From assembly GCF_003590095.1 (NCBI RefSeq), contig NC_039493.1:9114001-9178000 (forward strand): DNA of 64,000 nucleotides, in the 5' to 3' direction. Shown piece by piece: positions 51,999 to 64,000 of this stretch; within the stretch, counting starts at the first letter, position 1, and each line of letters opens with the position of its first letter. This stretch comes from Trichoplusia ni (taxonomy: Eukaryota; Arthropoda; Insecta; Lepidoptera; Noctuidae). The notes below the pieces were generated by a model. That model made no database searches. It saw nothing but the letters and a program-made list of their open reading frames with translations, and had not been told where the DNA came from. The position numbers and the translations under genes were made by a program.

Positions 51999-52292
51999 TT
52001 ACTGTTCCGGAATATGTCGACCGGATAGGATTTTAAAGGTTTCTTTGAGAGTGTTTTGTTCTTTTATATTTTGCACACTCTGCGCTTGCATTCTGTCGAA
52101 TAACGAAAAACAAGAATAGACTAAACGGAAACATTGGACGGAATCAAGTTGACGTTCCCATACATCGTGAGATCGCTCAGAATCCAGCGAAGTGAATGAC
52201 CAATTACATCTGAGGGCGGATGTGCGTCGGCGATTCCACTCGAAATGTAATCTAAAGGCGCCATTACCTTCACGTGGCTCCGGCCGCCTCAT
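51999..52292 (-). CDS. Hypothetical 97-residue open frame
   Basis: The frame starts at a true ATG (complement at 52290-52292) and runs 97 codons to TAA. It begins MRRPEPREGNGAFRLHFEW and is rich in Arg, Ser and Gln, with no signal peptide, membrane segment or motif that I recognise. The first third is GC-rich, and the remainder drifts to AT-rich composition like the surroundings. It may be a chance frame or part of an unrecognised repeat. No splice context or promoter supports it clearly. Confidence 0.15.
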   Translation of the reverse strand: MRRPEPREGNGAFRLHFEWNRRRTSALRCNWSFTSLDSERSHDVWERQLDSVQCFRLVYSCFSLFDRMQAQSVQNIKEQNTLKETFKILSGRHIPEQ

Positions 52293-52954
52293 CAGCTACG
52301 TAATTCACGTAATAAAAGCAATCTGTTGACACTCACAGCCCTTTATACTGGACAAATTGTGTTCTCGTCGCCGATCCACTTCTCTCAGCCTGTTCAATTT
52401 CTTTATTAGATTCTATTTCGTCATTCGACTGTCTGAAGCTGACTTTTAAAACCAATTGTTTTATTATATAACTTGACGAATCAATTTTTAATTTAAGTAA
52501 TTAAGAAGCGTTTATTTGTACAAAAAAGTGCAAAGCATTTTATACTCTTTGTCTTGGGATCAGATGACTAATGTCATCTCAGTCATTTCTCAGTAACGCC
52601 ACAATCCACTACAAACCCAGCCACGAACAATGAGAGATTGATTTAATGGCTCCTTAATTCTATGAACTTTAATTAGTAATTCATTAACAAATTGAAATAG
52701 GAATACAATGACTGCTCGTATTATTTTAAAATGGAATGTGGTTTATCTTCTGAAAATTATTTGTATTTTTGTCATTATGACTAGGATTCTCGGCCAAGGA
52801 CTCTTCGTACTATAGTTGAGATATGTCGAATGTTAAATATTACTTTACAGAAAAACTACAATCCACTTTGATTTTCTTTTTTGTAGAAAGTGATAAATCC
52901 TAATGTAGGTTCGCTCCTAATACTAAGTACGAATGCGAATACAGTGCGTGTCGG

Positions 52955-53075
52955 GTGGAACTGGAACGACCTCGAAGGACGCGCGGCGCGGGGCGGCGGG
53001 AGGGGGGCGGGGCTCTGCGCGCGCGCATTGTACTCGCGGTTGCGCGATATCCGCATAACTTGCTTGACCGCCCGC
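52955..53075. promoter_or_regulatory. CpG-rich patch with GC boxes
   Basis: The patch contains ggggcggggc (GC-box/Sp-KLF type) inside cggcgcggggcggcgggagg and a cgcgcgcgc run, followed by cagctg (E-box). All frames across it are open because of base composition, giving several overlapping low-complexity Arg/Ala/Pro frames that are unlikely to be real. It is best read as a promoter-like CpG patch. Confidence 0.35.
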
Positions 53076-54639
53076 CACCGCTAATTAAACAGCTGTTACG
53101 CAGAACTGCTAACACTTTAATGTTTTTTTCTGGGGTCACACTTTGTAGAGGGAAATAAATAGATACATATTTATAAACCGAACTTTAACTTAAGTCTCAA
53201 CTGTTTTACCGCTAAACTTATCCTAAAACTTTAGATTTGTTGACCCTGTGTTTTCTATAAAAATGGTGAAAGTTAAATAGGTGTTTCAATTCGACTTCTG
53301 CCACTGAAGTCTTCAACTACAATTAATCAAGCTACAGCAACAGCTTGTTCCGGCCATCATAAAAATCAGTAGTAAAATATGTTCTATTATTTTCTTGTGA
53401 TCATAAATATCGCTTACTAATAAAACCAATCGACGCCCGCTTCAGGAAACTATAGCATTCCGATGTTCGGCTGAGTCACCGGCACGGCTCGGCGCGGACG
53501 TCGAACACGCGCCAGGCCTTTAAGACCTCAATCAAACGTCTCCGCAAACCTCTCTCCTATTTGCGGACAACTAATAATTGCCTTATAATTCTTAGAAGAT
53601 CTTTTAAGAGATTAATGACACAGGGCTTTCGACGTTCATTCAACGTCATCCTGTACCAAAGAAACTTGAGATGAAAGTTGCAACGATAGCTAACATTCAT
53701 AAATCGTTTCTCTATTAGGTAATATGGTGAAAAACATAAATGTTTATTACTTAGTATCTACTAACAGATGTTCGCAAATCTTCGTTTTTTCGTTAGTATC
53801 GTAAAACCAAACAAATAATGCACAATAAAAATATATTTGTGGAGCATTCCGGCTGTACGAGGGATGAATCCGGGATGCGGTGGGCACGACGTTTCGATAT
53901 GTAATAACGAGGAAATATAAAATATGTAGGTCGCCCATTTTGGCAGATGGGTCGCCCAGCAGCACCCGGCCCCACTACTGACCACGAGGTACTATTTATG
54001 CGGGGGAACATCGAAGAAAAGTCTTTTTTTTCATTTATTGTTATAGCTTATACATGATGCGGTTGAAATCTATTCAACGTTATAGAGCGTACATATAGCG
54101 TATAGCGCATATTTAAAAGTAGCGTATTTTGACCTCATAATTTTTCAGTCAAATGTCCTTACTTAACTCAGGAAAATAATATTATGATAATATTCACCTT
54201 TCTTAAGCTTTCTCTTTCTTCTCTTTATATTGCTGGTTATTTTTTTGATGTGCTAATAGGTTATTTTGTAGAGGCATTGTTCGGACAAGTAAAGAAGATT
54301 TCAAGTGTTGCCCTGTAATAAACGAGCCGTAGAGTGTGGCGCTGTGAGGACGCGCGAGTAATCAAATTATATCGTATCTCAGTGAAAGTGTGGATACGAT
54401 ATGACCAAATGCCGCAACGATACGCACATTGAATACATATTCCAATATTATGTCTCCATGAAACCAATAGGCGATGTGATCATTTTAAATTATTTATACG
54501 CATTCTGCTTATACTCGTAAGTACCGTCAACGCAATGAAATCAAGGAGTTGTGTGTTTACATTCACATGTATACATAAGTGACTACTTGCTATTTATAAT
54601 TTGCATTATCGCTTTAATTAGTCTTATACTTACTTTGTA

Positions 54640-54690
54640 AACTAACTACTACTAGGTACTACTAACTACTACCACTAAATACTTTGTAAA
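54640..54690. repeat. Short imperfect tandem repeat
   Basis: Units of actaactactac/t repeat between two copies of tactttgtaaa. Confidence 0.5.
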
Positions 54691-54869
54691 ACGAAAACTA
54701 AGAGGGCTGGGCTCACCACCCATGTAGGCGTGTTAACTAATAGGTAAACAACATCAAGGTACATTTGGAGATGCTAACACATCTGTAGATTATTCAACAA
54801 TTACCATCAAGTACCCAAAATTGCATGACTTGTAACAAGAGTAAAGTGTGTCGCGTGCGCAGACAAAGA

Positions 54870-55035
54870 TGCTCTCCGCCCGCCAATCATTCAGTTAATT
54901 GGAGAGAATCATCGCTGTAGAAAGTCCGGCGGGCACGGCGCAGGCGCACCGCGGCCGCGACACGGCACGTCAGTGGTGACGAGTGCGGCGCAGTGTCAAC
55001 GCACACGGCCGCCTCCGCCGCGAGCCGCGAGTGCA
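54870..55035 (+). promoter_or_regulatory. Candidate CpG promoter with CCAAT box and initiator
   Basis: CCAAT lies at 54883-54887, followed by a CpG-dense block (ggcacggcgcaggcgcaccg, cggccgcgacacggc) and an arthropod initiator TCAGTG at 54970-54975. The CCAAT box lies about 85 bases upstream of the initiator A, a normal distance. A + frame stays open from about 54,816 to 55,086 but has no ATG start. The downstream gene is not seen in the window. Confidence 0.35.
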
Positions 55036-55549
55036 ACAAACTACGCCGGACGGTCGTTCACGTCACCATTAATTTGTACACAGTAATGCCTCGCCACGTT
55101 CACAACACACGAGAGTAACAAACGAATTAGTAAAACACTATTATGCGCAATACGTGCGACCTGGCTGCAGGCTTACGTGACGCCATATAGAACCACCTCG
55201 CCCAGCGTGACTTGTAGAACTTTTCCGTTCACATATTTTTAAATCCCTTCGCCGATGAAAAGCATTTTTTTACGAGTGTTTTCGCATTTTTTTGCCGTAA
55301 CGAGTAATTACATAAACAATCAGAGCCCATACACAATATGCAATAAGTCGAATGTCACCGAAATGAGATAATGTAAAAATATTGAATGACTTTGACGACA
55401 GATTGACAAGTAGTATTATGCATAATAACCTGCCGACATCCGTCAAGCAGAACCAAACAAGGTAGTGTGGATAAATACAGAATATGCAGATCAATAATGA
55501 TAATTGCGTCATGATTGATTCTAAGGTCTATTGAGCATCGTGAAAGGCG

Positions 55550-55690
55550 TGTGGGGTGCGCATAAGGCAGCGCGCGCGCAGCATAAGGTCGCTGAGTCAG
55601 TGGCCCTTCCTGCGCGCGCGCCTTTTGGGGAAATGTTACGTGAGCGGTGCCGCGGTGGGACGCGAGCAGCACTCAAATGCCACGCCGCAT
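55550..55690. promoter_or_regulatory. CpG-rich patch with TCAGT initiator
   Basis: It contains cagcgcgcgcgcagc and ctgcgcgcgcgcc, which are inverted copies that can form a stem, with gagtcagtggccc (initiator-like) between them. It is promoter-like, with no product identified. Confidence 0.3.
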
Positions 55691-58600
55691 TGTCTGAAGA
55701 GCCTTAGCTGCTAACGAACCACCTAAACGAGCTGATAGAATCCGCACTATGCTCCTGATATTGTCTTGTTAACCAGACCATTTATGTTATTTAGAGAGAA
55801 TCTTTCAAACTATTGTGCTGCTTACGTATGTCATTCATAAGTTCACGACACATGACCACACGGACTGAAGCTGAAGCGTCCGATTTGATAATGTTTACTT
55901 TTTTGGCGGCCTATCGTAAACAGAGAGAATTCCAACCAATAAGTATCACGAGTTTGTTTGTTGTTATTAAGAGTAAATTAAATGCTTTGACCGGTAGAGT
56001 GTACCCCGGGTCTAGTGCCCTCGAGTTTGTCTATAACCGCACTTTGTTCTATCTACAGTGTTCATTGTTTATCATCAGAGGAAACTGTTTGTTTTAGGTA
56101 CATCTCCTAGCATAGTGTCTCCATATCTGTTCGTAACCTATTGCGGGAGGTAAATCTGCTAACTCTAAGAAACTCCTTTTCTTTATTCGTCTCTATAGGA
56201 TAAGTACGTCAGCAGTACAACAAAATATTCCATCGAGTATATCGATCGCTAATGCGCTATGTCTATCTGTATGTCTGCACATCGATATTTATGTTGTATT
56301 TATACGTGGGTTTAATAAAGGCACGTCAAAGGACCAGAATGTCGCAATGTGGTCGCCTCTCGATTTGTCAACGTCGCGAGACATCGGAGCGGCTGTCAAC
56401 CACAAATAATAAGCAAAGAAAATATCAGAAAATGGATGTACTCGACGAGAAAAAGTATTGACATGTGATTAGATTCTGTTTTGATGCTTGTCAGTAGTAA
56501 TGAATCATGAGTCGCGCGCATATCTCGACTGAATACAGAAAACATTTTATTTGTTTAGATGGATGGAAATACGATTTGGTCTATGTGTACTTTGACTCGT
56601 TAATTGGAATACCGAGGACAGAAAAGTCGTAACTGAATTAATTAGAATAATGAGCGATGAACAGAGAAGAATAACTCATAAACTAGTTCTAAAGTAATCC
56701 AAAAAAATCTGTTGCAGGAATGTGTAAATAGTATGTACAAAGCTGAAATACTCGTTATTAGTCGCTTTAGAGCGAGACAGGTGCCCAGATATGTTTTATT
56801 TTCTGAGGATGCCGAGTGACATTTTTCGCTCAGTTAATTGCAGAGACTGTAGATCCCGCAAATAAACCTTAGTTTTTTGATGGACCACTTAAGGAATCCT
56901 GTTGACATTCGCACACCTGTCGATCAGTAAAGTGCCTCAGCGTAAGTATATTAGCCAATTGGATTTGATTAGTGCAATGTTAAACTTAAAAAAAATCGAC
57001 ATTTCAATCTAGACGCGTCAATCATTGCGTTTGAAAAGAGAAAAAAACACAAACGCAATAAAACGGACGACTAAAAAATACAGGACTGCGATTTGAACAT
57101 CGCACCTATAAATTATTTGAAACACATTCCTCGCCGATCAAATAAACATCAATCTTTCGTCATCGGGTGCTACAAACGTAACCCCGATCCGACAGCAATT
57201 TCTAGTGGTAAAATATGAGTTGACCAACCACCATGACGTACGGCTGTAACGTAACGTGAAATACAATCACAAAGTGTATCGCGAAATTCATCGTACGCTG
57301 CGAATTATATGCAAACACATTATGTTACACAGATGGTTAATTACTGTGTTCCGACAATCTTAGTAAGCCATCACATGCGCTTTGTAATGCGCACGTGTTA
57401 TATATTTATTGTAAACACATAAAATAGCATGACTTGAGAATGACGAGATGCTGTGGCCAAATAGATACGTAGTTTCGACAAAAAACGCACTATTGTGGAA
57501 AACGAAAAAACAATACACGTATGTAATCAGTTGATCTTACAATAGATAACATTTAAATAATTAGGTCAGCGTGAATTCGTTCATCACTGTCTTGTGTAAA
57601 GGTACTATGAAAGGCATGTGGCTACTAAAGCGTTACGCAATCCCCGTAACCTTAGGACACGATTGCACCACTAAGAAGCTTACAAAAAGGCTTAGTTCAT
57701 ATTAGTATAATGCCTACAAACGTAAATTGGATTGTACAGTTACACAGTGCGTGCACAAGTAACATAAATCAGGATTTAATGCTTCACTTATCCTATGCAA
57801 TGATGACCCAGATCAGTACTTACTCCGCGGACACTCGTAGAGGCGAGCACTTCACTTGGAATGCTTATGTTTATCAATAGTTTAGCAAGTAAATACTACG
57901 ACTCGGCGTGAGATTATCACGTATCAGCATGCCTTTATATCTGAGCGTGGTCAGTTAGTGAGCGGTACACAAATAAATGTTACAAAGTCATGGCAGTAAA
58001 ACAAGGCGTTATTATGCATGGAGCATGGAGTCGCTGCGCACTTGTTCTCGGTTGACCTCGCCAAGGATTAGCGATGGTGTCCAATCGAGATCTTTATATT
58101 TACCTTAAGGTGGAGGAGCAATTCATAAAAATATGTTAAACCCATTTTTGCTCGATTGTGGGGCAAGAACATTTAGTTTGAGTACGTAATTGATTCGCTA
58201 AGTTAACCAGTCGGTAATCAAATTACAGGTAAACATAATTTTTCTTGGTTAATGTACCAATCGATAATAAATGTTTACTTGTAAATAATAAATGGAGGGA
58301 AACATAAGTAACAGCAGAATAATGAAGACATAATGGTTATAATGTAGATTAATAGTAGGATTTCAATATATCGCAAGGTGAGGCCACATCCGCAGTTGCG
58401 AAACTCTCATAGGAAGGCACCGCACCGTGCGCAGATATGCGGCTACCTTAAACACTTGTGATTTATATGCAGATATAACTAATTATAAGTATGTACTGCG
58501 TTCTTCAATAACTATCGTAACGTCCTGAAGCACTCGGTTTCGGAAAACGCAAGTAATACCGAGGATATCAGCCATTATGTTTGGATGCGTTGCACAAATT

Positions 58601-60817
58601 CAAACAATGCCAAACTCATTTACGGCACTCGGTTACCGAGCGTGTGTAAGCGAAACGTTTTACGGTACATTGCGTAAATTGTTACGATATTAAATGTGAC
58701 AGACGCACGTGTGAATAAATTACAGAATTTCATAACAATATCAGCGGAGCAAATAAAATTCTCTTTTGGGTCAATTGACTGGCTAGCTGGGAGTCTGGCA
58801 CAACGCCCTTTCGCGTTCGAATGCCAACTGGGTAAATATCGCCATGTACCAATCAAGGAAGAACAGACTGTTCCGTGTACTCTGCCTACGTATGTTATTT
58901 GTATACCAGAGCTACGAACATCTTGTTACAGGCGGGGTGAGGTGAACGGCAGACAAATTACTAAAGTTATGCTATGTTAAACAATTAGCGGAACATGGTA
59001 TTTTTCTGTCAACCGCGAACCTACCGAGGACGCGCCGTATTCGGAATCGTGTCGTGTTTTATTTTACAAATTGAATTAGCCACGGTATCGCATCAACATT
59101 GAATACATTATCGTTTTTAAGCTTTTTTACACCTCAGTGGTGAGTCACTTTACATGGATTTGCATGTGATAACAATTAATATTCATATACTATGCTTGAA
59201 GTGCCAACTCTAGTCACCTAAAATGTCTCAAAATTGCAAAATTCTTCAAATCAACACTATGTCTTATGCCTTATTCAACTGATTTCTTTTAACATTTAAA
59301 ATTGTTGTTTTATTTTTGTAATTATCTGGAGAAGTCGTAGCCTTAAATTCCAGACTTTTTTTAATATTCATATTCGATAGCGTGTCATATAGCTATAGCA
59401 AGTTTATTTACCTCGGCTCCCTCGCCAAAGCCTTGCCCGGGTCATGTCTCTCGGTGAAGGCCAAACAAATCTAATTACTTGGACTAGATGACATGGCTTT
59501 GATCCTCTAGTGTTTCGCTGAATTCAATTAACCAGTAGAGGACTTCCACGCGATTGTGTTACATAGCAACCAACATAACCATTTGCTTTGGCATTTAATC
59601 TGTTTACCCTGTTCCGTTACAGTAGTATAGAGTACAATATTGTTTAGAACGATAGACTCTTTTCATTCATGGGAAGAGACCCGGTCCTTTTTAAAGGTAT
59701 GCACAGGACCACAAATCAGAGACCTTGTTGAGAGCTTTAATCTATAATGTGATGCTACATAGATCTACCCACCGATGCTTCATATAGAAATAACAGATAT
59801 GGAAGGTCCAAGGCAGCTAAAAATCGATTGTAATTTGTTGAGATACAACTGATTTTGGGCTATTCGTATAATTTAATTATGTTCAATGTAGGTGTTTTTT
59901 CCTAAACAAACTATTATAAAAATGGCAAAGGCTGCCTCTCAATACATTGAAAATTTATTTAAAATACAATAGTCGTTATGGAAAAGGAAATACATAGAAG
60001 AGTAAAGTGTCGTTATATAAAATTCGTGATAGGAAAAGTTCCCTTTCTCTCTTTCTTCAACAGCGAGTTGCTTTTACTGACACAGTGGATAAATATTCAA
60101 GTAGCCATCAGTCACGATGATTGCATGTTCTCTACCAAATGTGTTGCGTGTGCGCATATATTGACCACCATTTGTACTTACATATACTTTCCGTAGAGTA
60201 TTCTTTTTCTAGGTACCAGTAATGTATTTTGGCATGATATTTTTAAAAATTATAGTCCTTAGCTGTAAGACATTGATTTATACAAGAGATTCGATATACC
60301 CTACATTTTATAGACATTGTAAATTAGTACTGCATTAAATGTTTTTTTTGTGACAAATATAGCCCTGAACAGCATGTGCTAGTAATAAATATGCATAAAA
60401 CCTTACACCATTAGCCTTAAAAGATAATTATTTAGAGTACTAATATATTATGATACGCGACACTAACTACGTAGATGTGTTTATTACAAAGACTAACAGT
60501 TAGGACACCGCGACTGTTCCAGTTTCCTTGCATATTTAATTAGCAACAAAGATAAAAAGTAGAGTTTAAACATTCGTTAGATTTACAACATTTAATAAAC
60601 TCGCGAGTTAGTTAATTCGCGTACTAACCGTTATTACCACCGTATGAATTCGGAATTATGTAAAAAAATAAGTATACATTTCACAATTAAGATCGTAAAA
60701 AAATGCGCGAGTAATTAAAGAATAACGGTTAGAATGTGCCGTGGACCATGCCGTCTTAAAATGTGTGAGGAGAGTTATGGTTTTACAGGAATACTGTGAT
60801 GGCAAGTGCATCCGAAA
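55691..60817. other. Gene-free stretch
   Basis: No gene is recognised. Open frames at 55813-56097 and 58696-58980 lack an ATG start, and their peptides match nothing that I know. Confidence 0.4.
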
Positions 60818-60936
60818 TCATAACAATGTTATCGGGTGCGGCGGCGGCGCGTCGAGGCGGAGCACGTGTCGCGCGCGCAGTACGTGCGGCGGCCGCGCGC
60901 CCAGCACGAGATACCGCCACACGTCAGTGTCACCTA
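60818..60936 (-). other. Candidate terminal exon in a CpG-rich patch
   Basis: On the minus strand, after an acceptor-like ggcag/gtag site, a frame reads GDTDVWRYLVLGARPPHVL, then RARHVLRLDAPPPHPITLL and TGA at 60818-60820. Third positions are almost all G or C until the last five codons. The + strand over the same patch is also open. The peptide is not recognised. Either this is the last exon of a gene lying to the right on the minus strand, or the composition is that of a CpG-type regulatory patch. Confidence 0.22.
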
Positions 60937-62940
60937 CTGCCAAACTGTTACATTCACACTCATATTTAGAAATATTACCACTAATATACCTGCTTGATAG
61001 CGACAGTTTAAATAACTCCTTGCATTCGCTGTTGAAACTGTGCGTATTCTGCGAATGTCAAAAACGTTTCGAATTTCATTCGATATGCTGTGAAATTTCA
61101 CAGTGATGCACGTTGAAAGGCACGATCTTTTACTTATTGTATTGTAGTAGGTACATTTTTGGTAAATAACGTGTCCTTTGGATAACGTGGTAAGTTTATT
61201 ATGAAAATTTAGTTGATGGCTCTACATTTTAATTCCCTGTTTTATTTCAACACTTTCCCTTCAAACATTGTATTCTAATTAAACTGTTTGTTAACTGTGT
61301 TTAAAATTGTGTCTTTAAACGTAAATACTTTTGTTTGAATTGTGGTTATTTTACGTGCCTATTTAATTACAACATTTACCTTAATTACTTTGCCTATAAA
61401 AACATCGTAACTCTACATAGACACACACAACATTAAATTATACCAAACAAGTATTTTTAATTGAACACCTACGCTACATAATTGACAGACGTTCTCCTAA
61501 TGATCATGTAAGTTATAAGTGTGAAAACAGCGTTTTATTATGTAATATAATCATCCAACTGCATTAAATACTGGTTTAAGGTACTTTGTAAAAAGGCCAA
61601 ATGTCCGTCACTTAACTTATTACGTAGAGCATTCAAAACAGACCTTAATAAAACAAGATGTTTGATTCTTGATATCGTATATCGTAATTAAATCCATAAA
61701 ATTCACGTTTCATTAAACAGCTACTCCGCCACAGACGTTCCGAACTAACGTGCTCCCTAAATTTGCAATATCCACTTCCATAGGTGTCGCTGTTGATACG
61801 AAAGCGTACTCGTAATGGTCTAGCTCACATTGAACTTATGGAAAGCCATACAGATGTGAAAGTAATACGTTTGATAACGAAAGTACTTGATAAAGTTAAT
61901 AAAGCTGAACAATAATAGGTACTTACGTTTAACGATCGCTATCGTTAAGGCTTCTTGGCAAAAATTAACAAACGGAGTTCCTGTTGATAATCGTTAAGAT
62001 ATTGAAGTGGGCATAATGTTATGTAATCTTAATTTCGTAACTGCATTTTGAATGTATCGCTAAGTAGTGTTATCAAATTTATTAGACTACTAACTAATAA
62101 CAAATTTAATTTCCATGTTTATTGCAATGTTATGCTGAAAGTTAAGCGTTAGGCTTTCGTGCTAACGTACATCTATCAAAAGTATAGACTCTTTATAAAG
62201 AAACCTGTGGTCTGTTTTTATTTGTTAGATTTTTAGTTTTATGCCTGTTAGATTTTTTGTGAATATATTATGCTTTTTTCTATGATACTAATGAATTTCT
62301 ATGATTCTATGATAATAATGTTTTGTCTCTCTTTTTTAGTGAATCGAAAAATACTGCCTCTACCTAAAGCAAGTCGTATATGTATGGTTTTGTGTCAAAA
62401 TCGAAGTTGACTTTGAGACATTTTGAAGGCAAAGATGAAATAGAACAGTGATCTATTTGGAGAAGGTCAGCTAAGTGTGAAGTAATCAATATTTAAGTAA
62501 GCATTTTATTTTTATTCATCTAAGCATGCGCCAATTTATATCTACTATATTATTGATTTATCAAATGAGGTGAATTTTGACGAGGGTCAACGTCTACTCG
62601 GAGCAAAACTGTTTAACATTTGTATGTATAAGTAGTTTCCAAGCTTATCTTATTAAGACAAGGAAAATATGTAATAAGCGCAATTAAATGTCAGTGGCAC
62701 GTGACAATATGTATGTGTAACACAATAACAATTCACCGATTATGATAAATGAGAGGAAATATGTTATTTGTAAACAATCCCTTTCAGTTGGAGTGTGATT
62801 CACAAGCTCTACAGTTACAACTGAGTAATTAACACCTTGTCAATTATCGTAATTATCGAGCGAGTACTGCAGTCGATCGACTAGAGTAGATCTGGTTTAG
62901 TGCTGCACAAGCGTGCCTAAAACAATACGCGTGGTTCGTT
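60937..62940. other. AT-rich gene-free stretch
   Basis: No gene, RNA gene or complete mobile element is recognised. Confidence 0.45.
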
Positions 62941-62944
62941 ATCA

Positions 62945-63425
62945 TTGGCTTTATTCATAAATCCATTGTTTGAATGGTTAAATCGGGTGAGTGTAACCGC
63001 GTGGAATGAATGGATGCACTTGTCGCGTGCATGGAGCTGGGCTTATCAGTGGCGGCGGCGGCGGGCGTGCGGGCCGGGCTGGAGCGGCGGCTGCGGGCGC
63101 TGCGGGCGGCGCCGGGCGGCAGTCAGTCGCGCCGCGAGCTCCGAGCCCCACGTCCCGCCGCCCGGGCGCAGCTCTCGCCGGTGTCACGCCGCGCACGCCC
63201 TTATCAAAACATTCCCGCATTGGGATCGATCCGCATGTCTTTACGCGCCTCGCACTGATAACGAGACTCTACGACGACGTGACTCTGTGACTCGAGTGCT
63301 AGTGGATATACACCCAAATACTAACTTAACGTGTTTGTGTTTGACATGTGATTTGCCTTCTGATTGAATAATTAGACTGTACAGGATAATTGATCAGTTT
63401 CAAGTTTTATATTCAAGGATCTAAT
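62945..63425 (+). other. CpG-rich patch with candidate first exon
   Basis: A GC-rich block (63,045-63,200) holds an 82-codon frame from an ATG at 63010 (MDALVACMELGLSVAAAAG, then VRAGLERRLRALRAAPGG) to a stop at 63256-63258. Its first half has strongly G/C third positions and could form a basic helix. Donor consensus sites occur at 62987 (CGG|GTGAGT-like) and 63426 (AAT|GTAAGT), and TCAGT initiators lie at about 63,046 and 63,123. It could be a coding first exon or a 5' UTR exon with an upstream frame, the rest of the gene lying beyond the window. I do not recognise the peptide. Confidence 0.28.
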
Positions 63426-63431
63426 GTAAGT

Positions 63432-64000
63432 AAGAGATCAGCATGTTTACATATTAACTGTAAAATTATTTATTACAGGAATTTATTAACAATTAAAAAT
63501 CTGTCATAAAAATAAAATTTAAATGGATAAAAAAAATAAACTTAGGTAGATTCCAAAATAACTCAAAATTAAAATAACGATTTCTATTCATTTAGGACTT
63601 AAAATTAATTTGGAATCGGGTTTCAGTTAATAGTAATTAAAACATTTTTTATTTAAAAATCCTTAACATTTTTATATTGCAACTTTTTCCAATTTACGAG
63701 TGTTGAAATGAATATCACTGCGAACATAGATCGGTAAATAAAGTAAAAAATATTACACTCCTCAGTAAATAACGGGGTCAAAAGATACGCTTTGGTTAAA
63801 TTTTTACTTCAATGTCTCAAATTACTGCACTTGAAATACATTGGTTTATTATTCTTAATGTAATTTAATCCCAATTGCTTTGTTCGAAATCATTAAAAAC
63901 ATGGTAATGCTAAAATTTTATAAATTTGTCGTCGGATTTAAAAAGCCAATATCGAACCAATAAATTAAGTAATTGCGTATCTCTGCTGCTCGCTGAGTCG
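63432..64000. other. AT-rich end of window, nothing identified
   Basis: The sequence is very A/T-rich with short homopolymer runs and no frame or repeat of note. Confidence 0.5.

Noticed and set aside
52855..53158. Four overlapping Arg/Ala/Pro frames at 53 kb
   Set aside because: All frames on both strands are open because of CpG density, so none can be preferred.
53747..54011. Three overlapping minus-strand frames of 72-74 codons
   Set aside because: All three frames are open together, one begins at a non-ATG codon, and no peptide resembles a known protein; composition explains them.
57061..57130. Reverse B-box-like gatttgaacatcgc
   Set aside because: Too many mismatches to the Pol III B box and no element boundaries.
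62978..63220. Minus-strand Pro/Ala-rich frame opposite the 63010 frame
   Set aside because: Low-complexity shadow created by the GC-rich patch on the other strand.
1..64000. CRISPR arrays, operons, bacterial or viral gene clusters
   Set aside because: No regularly spaced repeats, no long intronless gene runs and no ribosome-binding-site pattern. The window is an insect-type nuclear sequence.

Overview
The window is a stretch of an animal nuclear genome, almost certainly from a moth or butterfly (Lepidoptera). It is AT-rich, has spliced genes with short GT-AG introns, and carries repeats typical of Lepidoptera. These include Helitron-like elements whose 3' ends carry the gacgaagtcgcgggc...CTAG tail, tRNA-derived SINEs with Pol III A/B boxes, and copies of two widespread short repeat families. 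The species call is inference from repeat style.

Layout. Positions 1-1045 look like the end of a 3' UTR of a gene whose coding part lies left of the window (two AATAAA signals followed by a GT-rich stretch). Around 1671-1703 there is an orphan but textbook core promoter (TATA box plus TCAGTT initiator at correct spacing). The one well-supported protein gene lies at 4958-7643 on the + strand. It has five coding exons joined by four GT-AG introns and encodes a complete 338-residue dihydrodiol dehydrogenase of the Gfo/Idh/MocA family. Its last intron holds a complete 208-bp Helitron-like insertion. About 2 kb downstream (9620-9930) is a decayed duplicate of its final exon, 3' splice site and 3' UTR. 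Between them are a short inverted-repeat element with an 8-bp target duplication (7999-8133) and a possible orphan exon (8148-8258).

From about 10 kb to the right end I recognise no protein-coding gene. This roughly 54-kb stretch holds scattered repeats (SINEs, Helitrons, palindromes, microsatellites) in AT-rich sequence. It is punctuated by compact CpG/GC-rich patches near 12.9, 27.7, 32.8, 46.2, 53.0, 54.95, 55.6, 60.9 and 63.1 kb. Several patches carry promoter-like motifs (TATA, CCAAT, TCAGT initiators) or short open frames next to splice-site matches. The pattern fits a regulatory domain or large intron of a developmental gene, with alternative first exons or promoters, but no exon there could be tied to a known protein.

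I saw no CRISPR, operon, defence cassette or other recognisable novel multi-gene system. The main points for follow-up are the exon duplication behind the dehydrogenase gene, the orphan core promoter, and the GC-rich patches with candidate exons.
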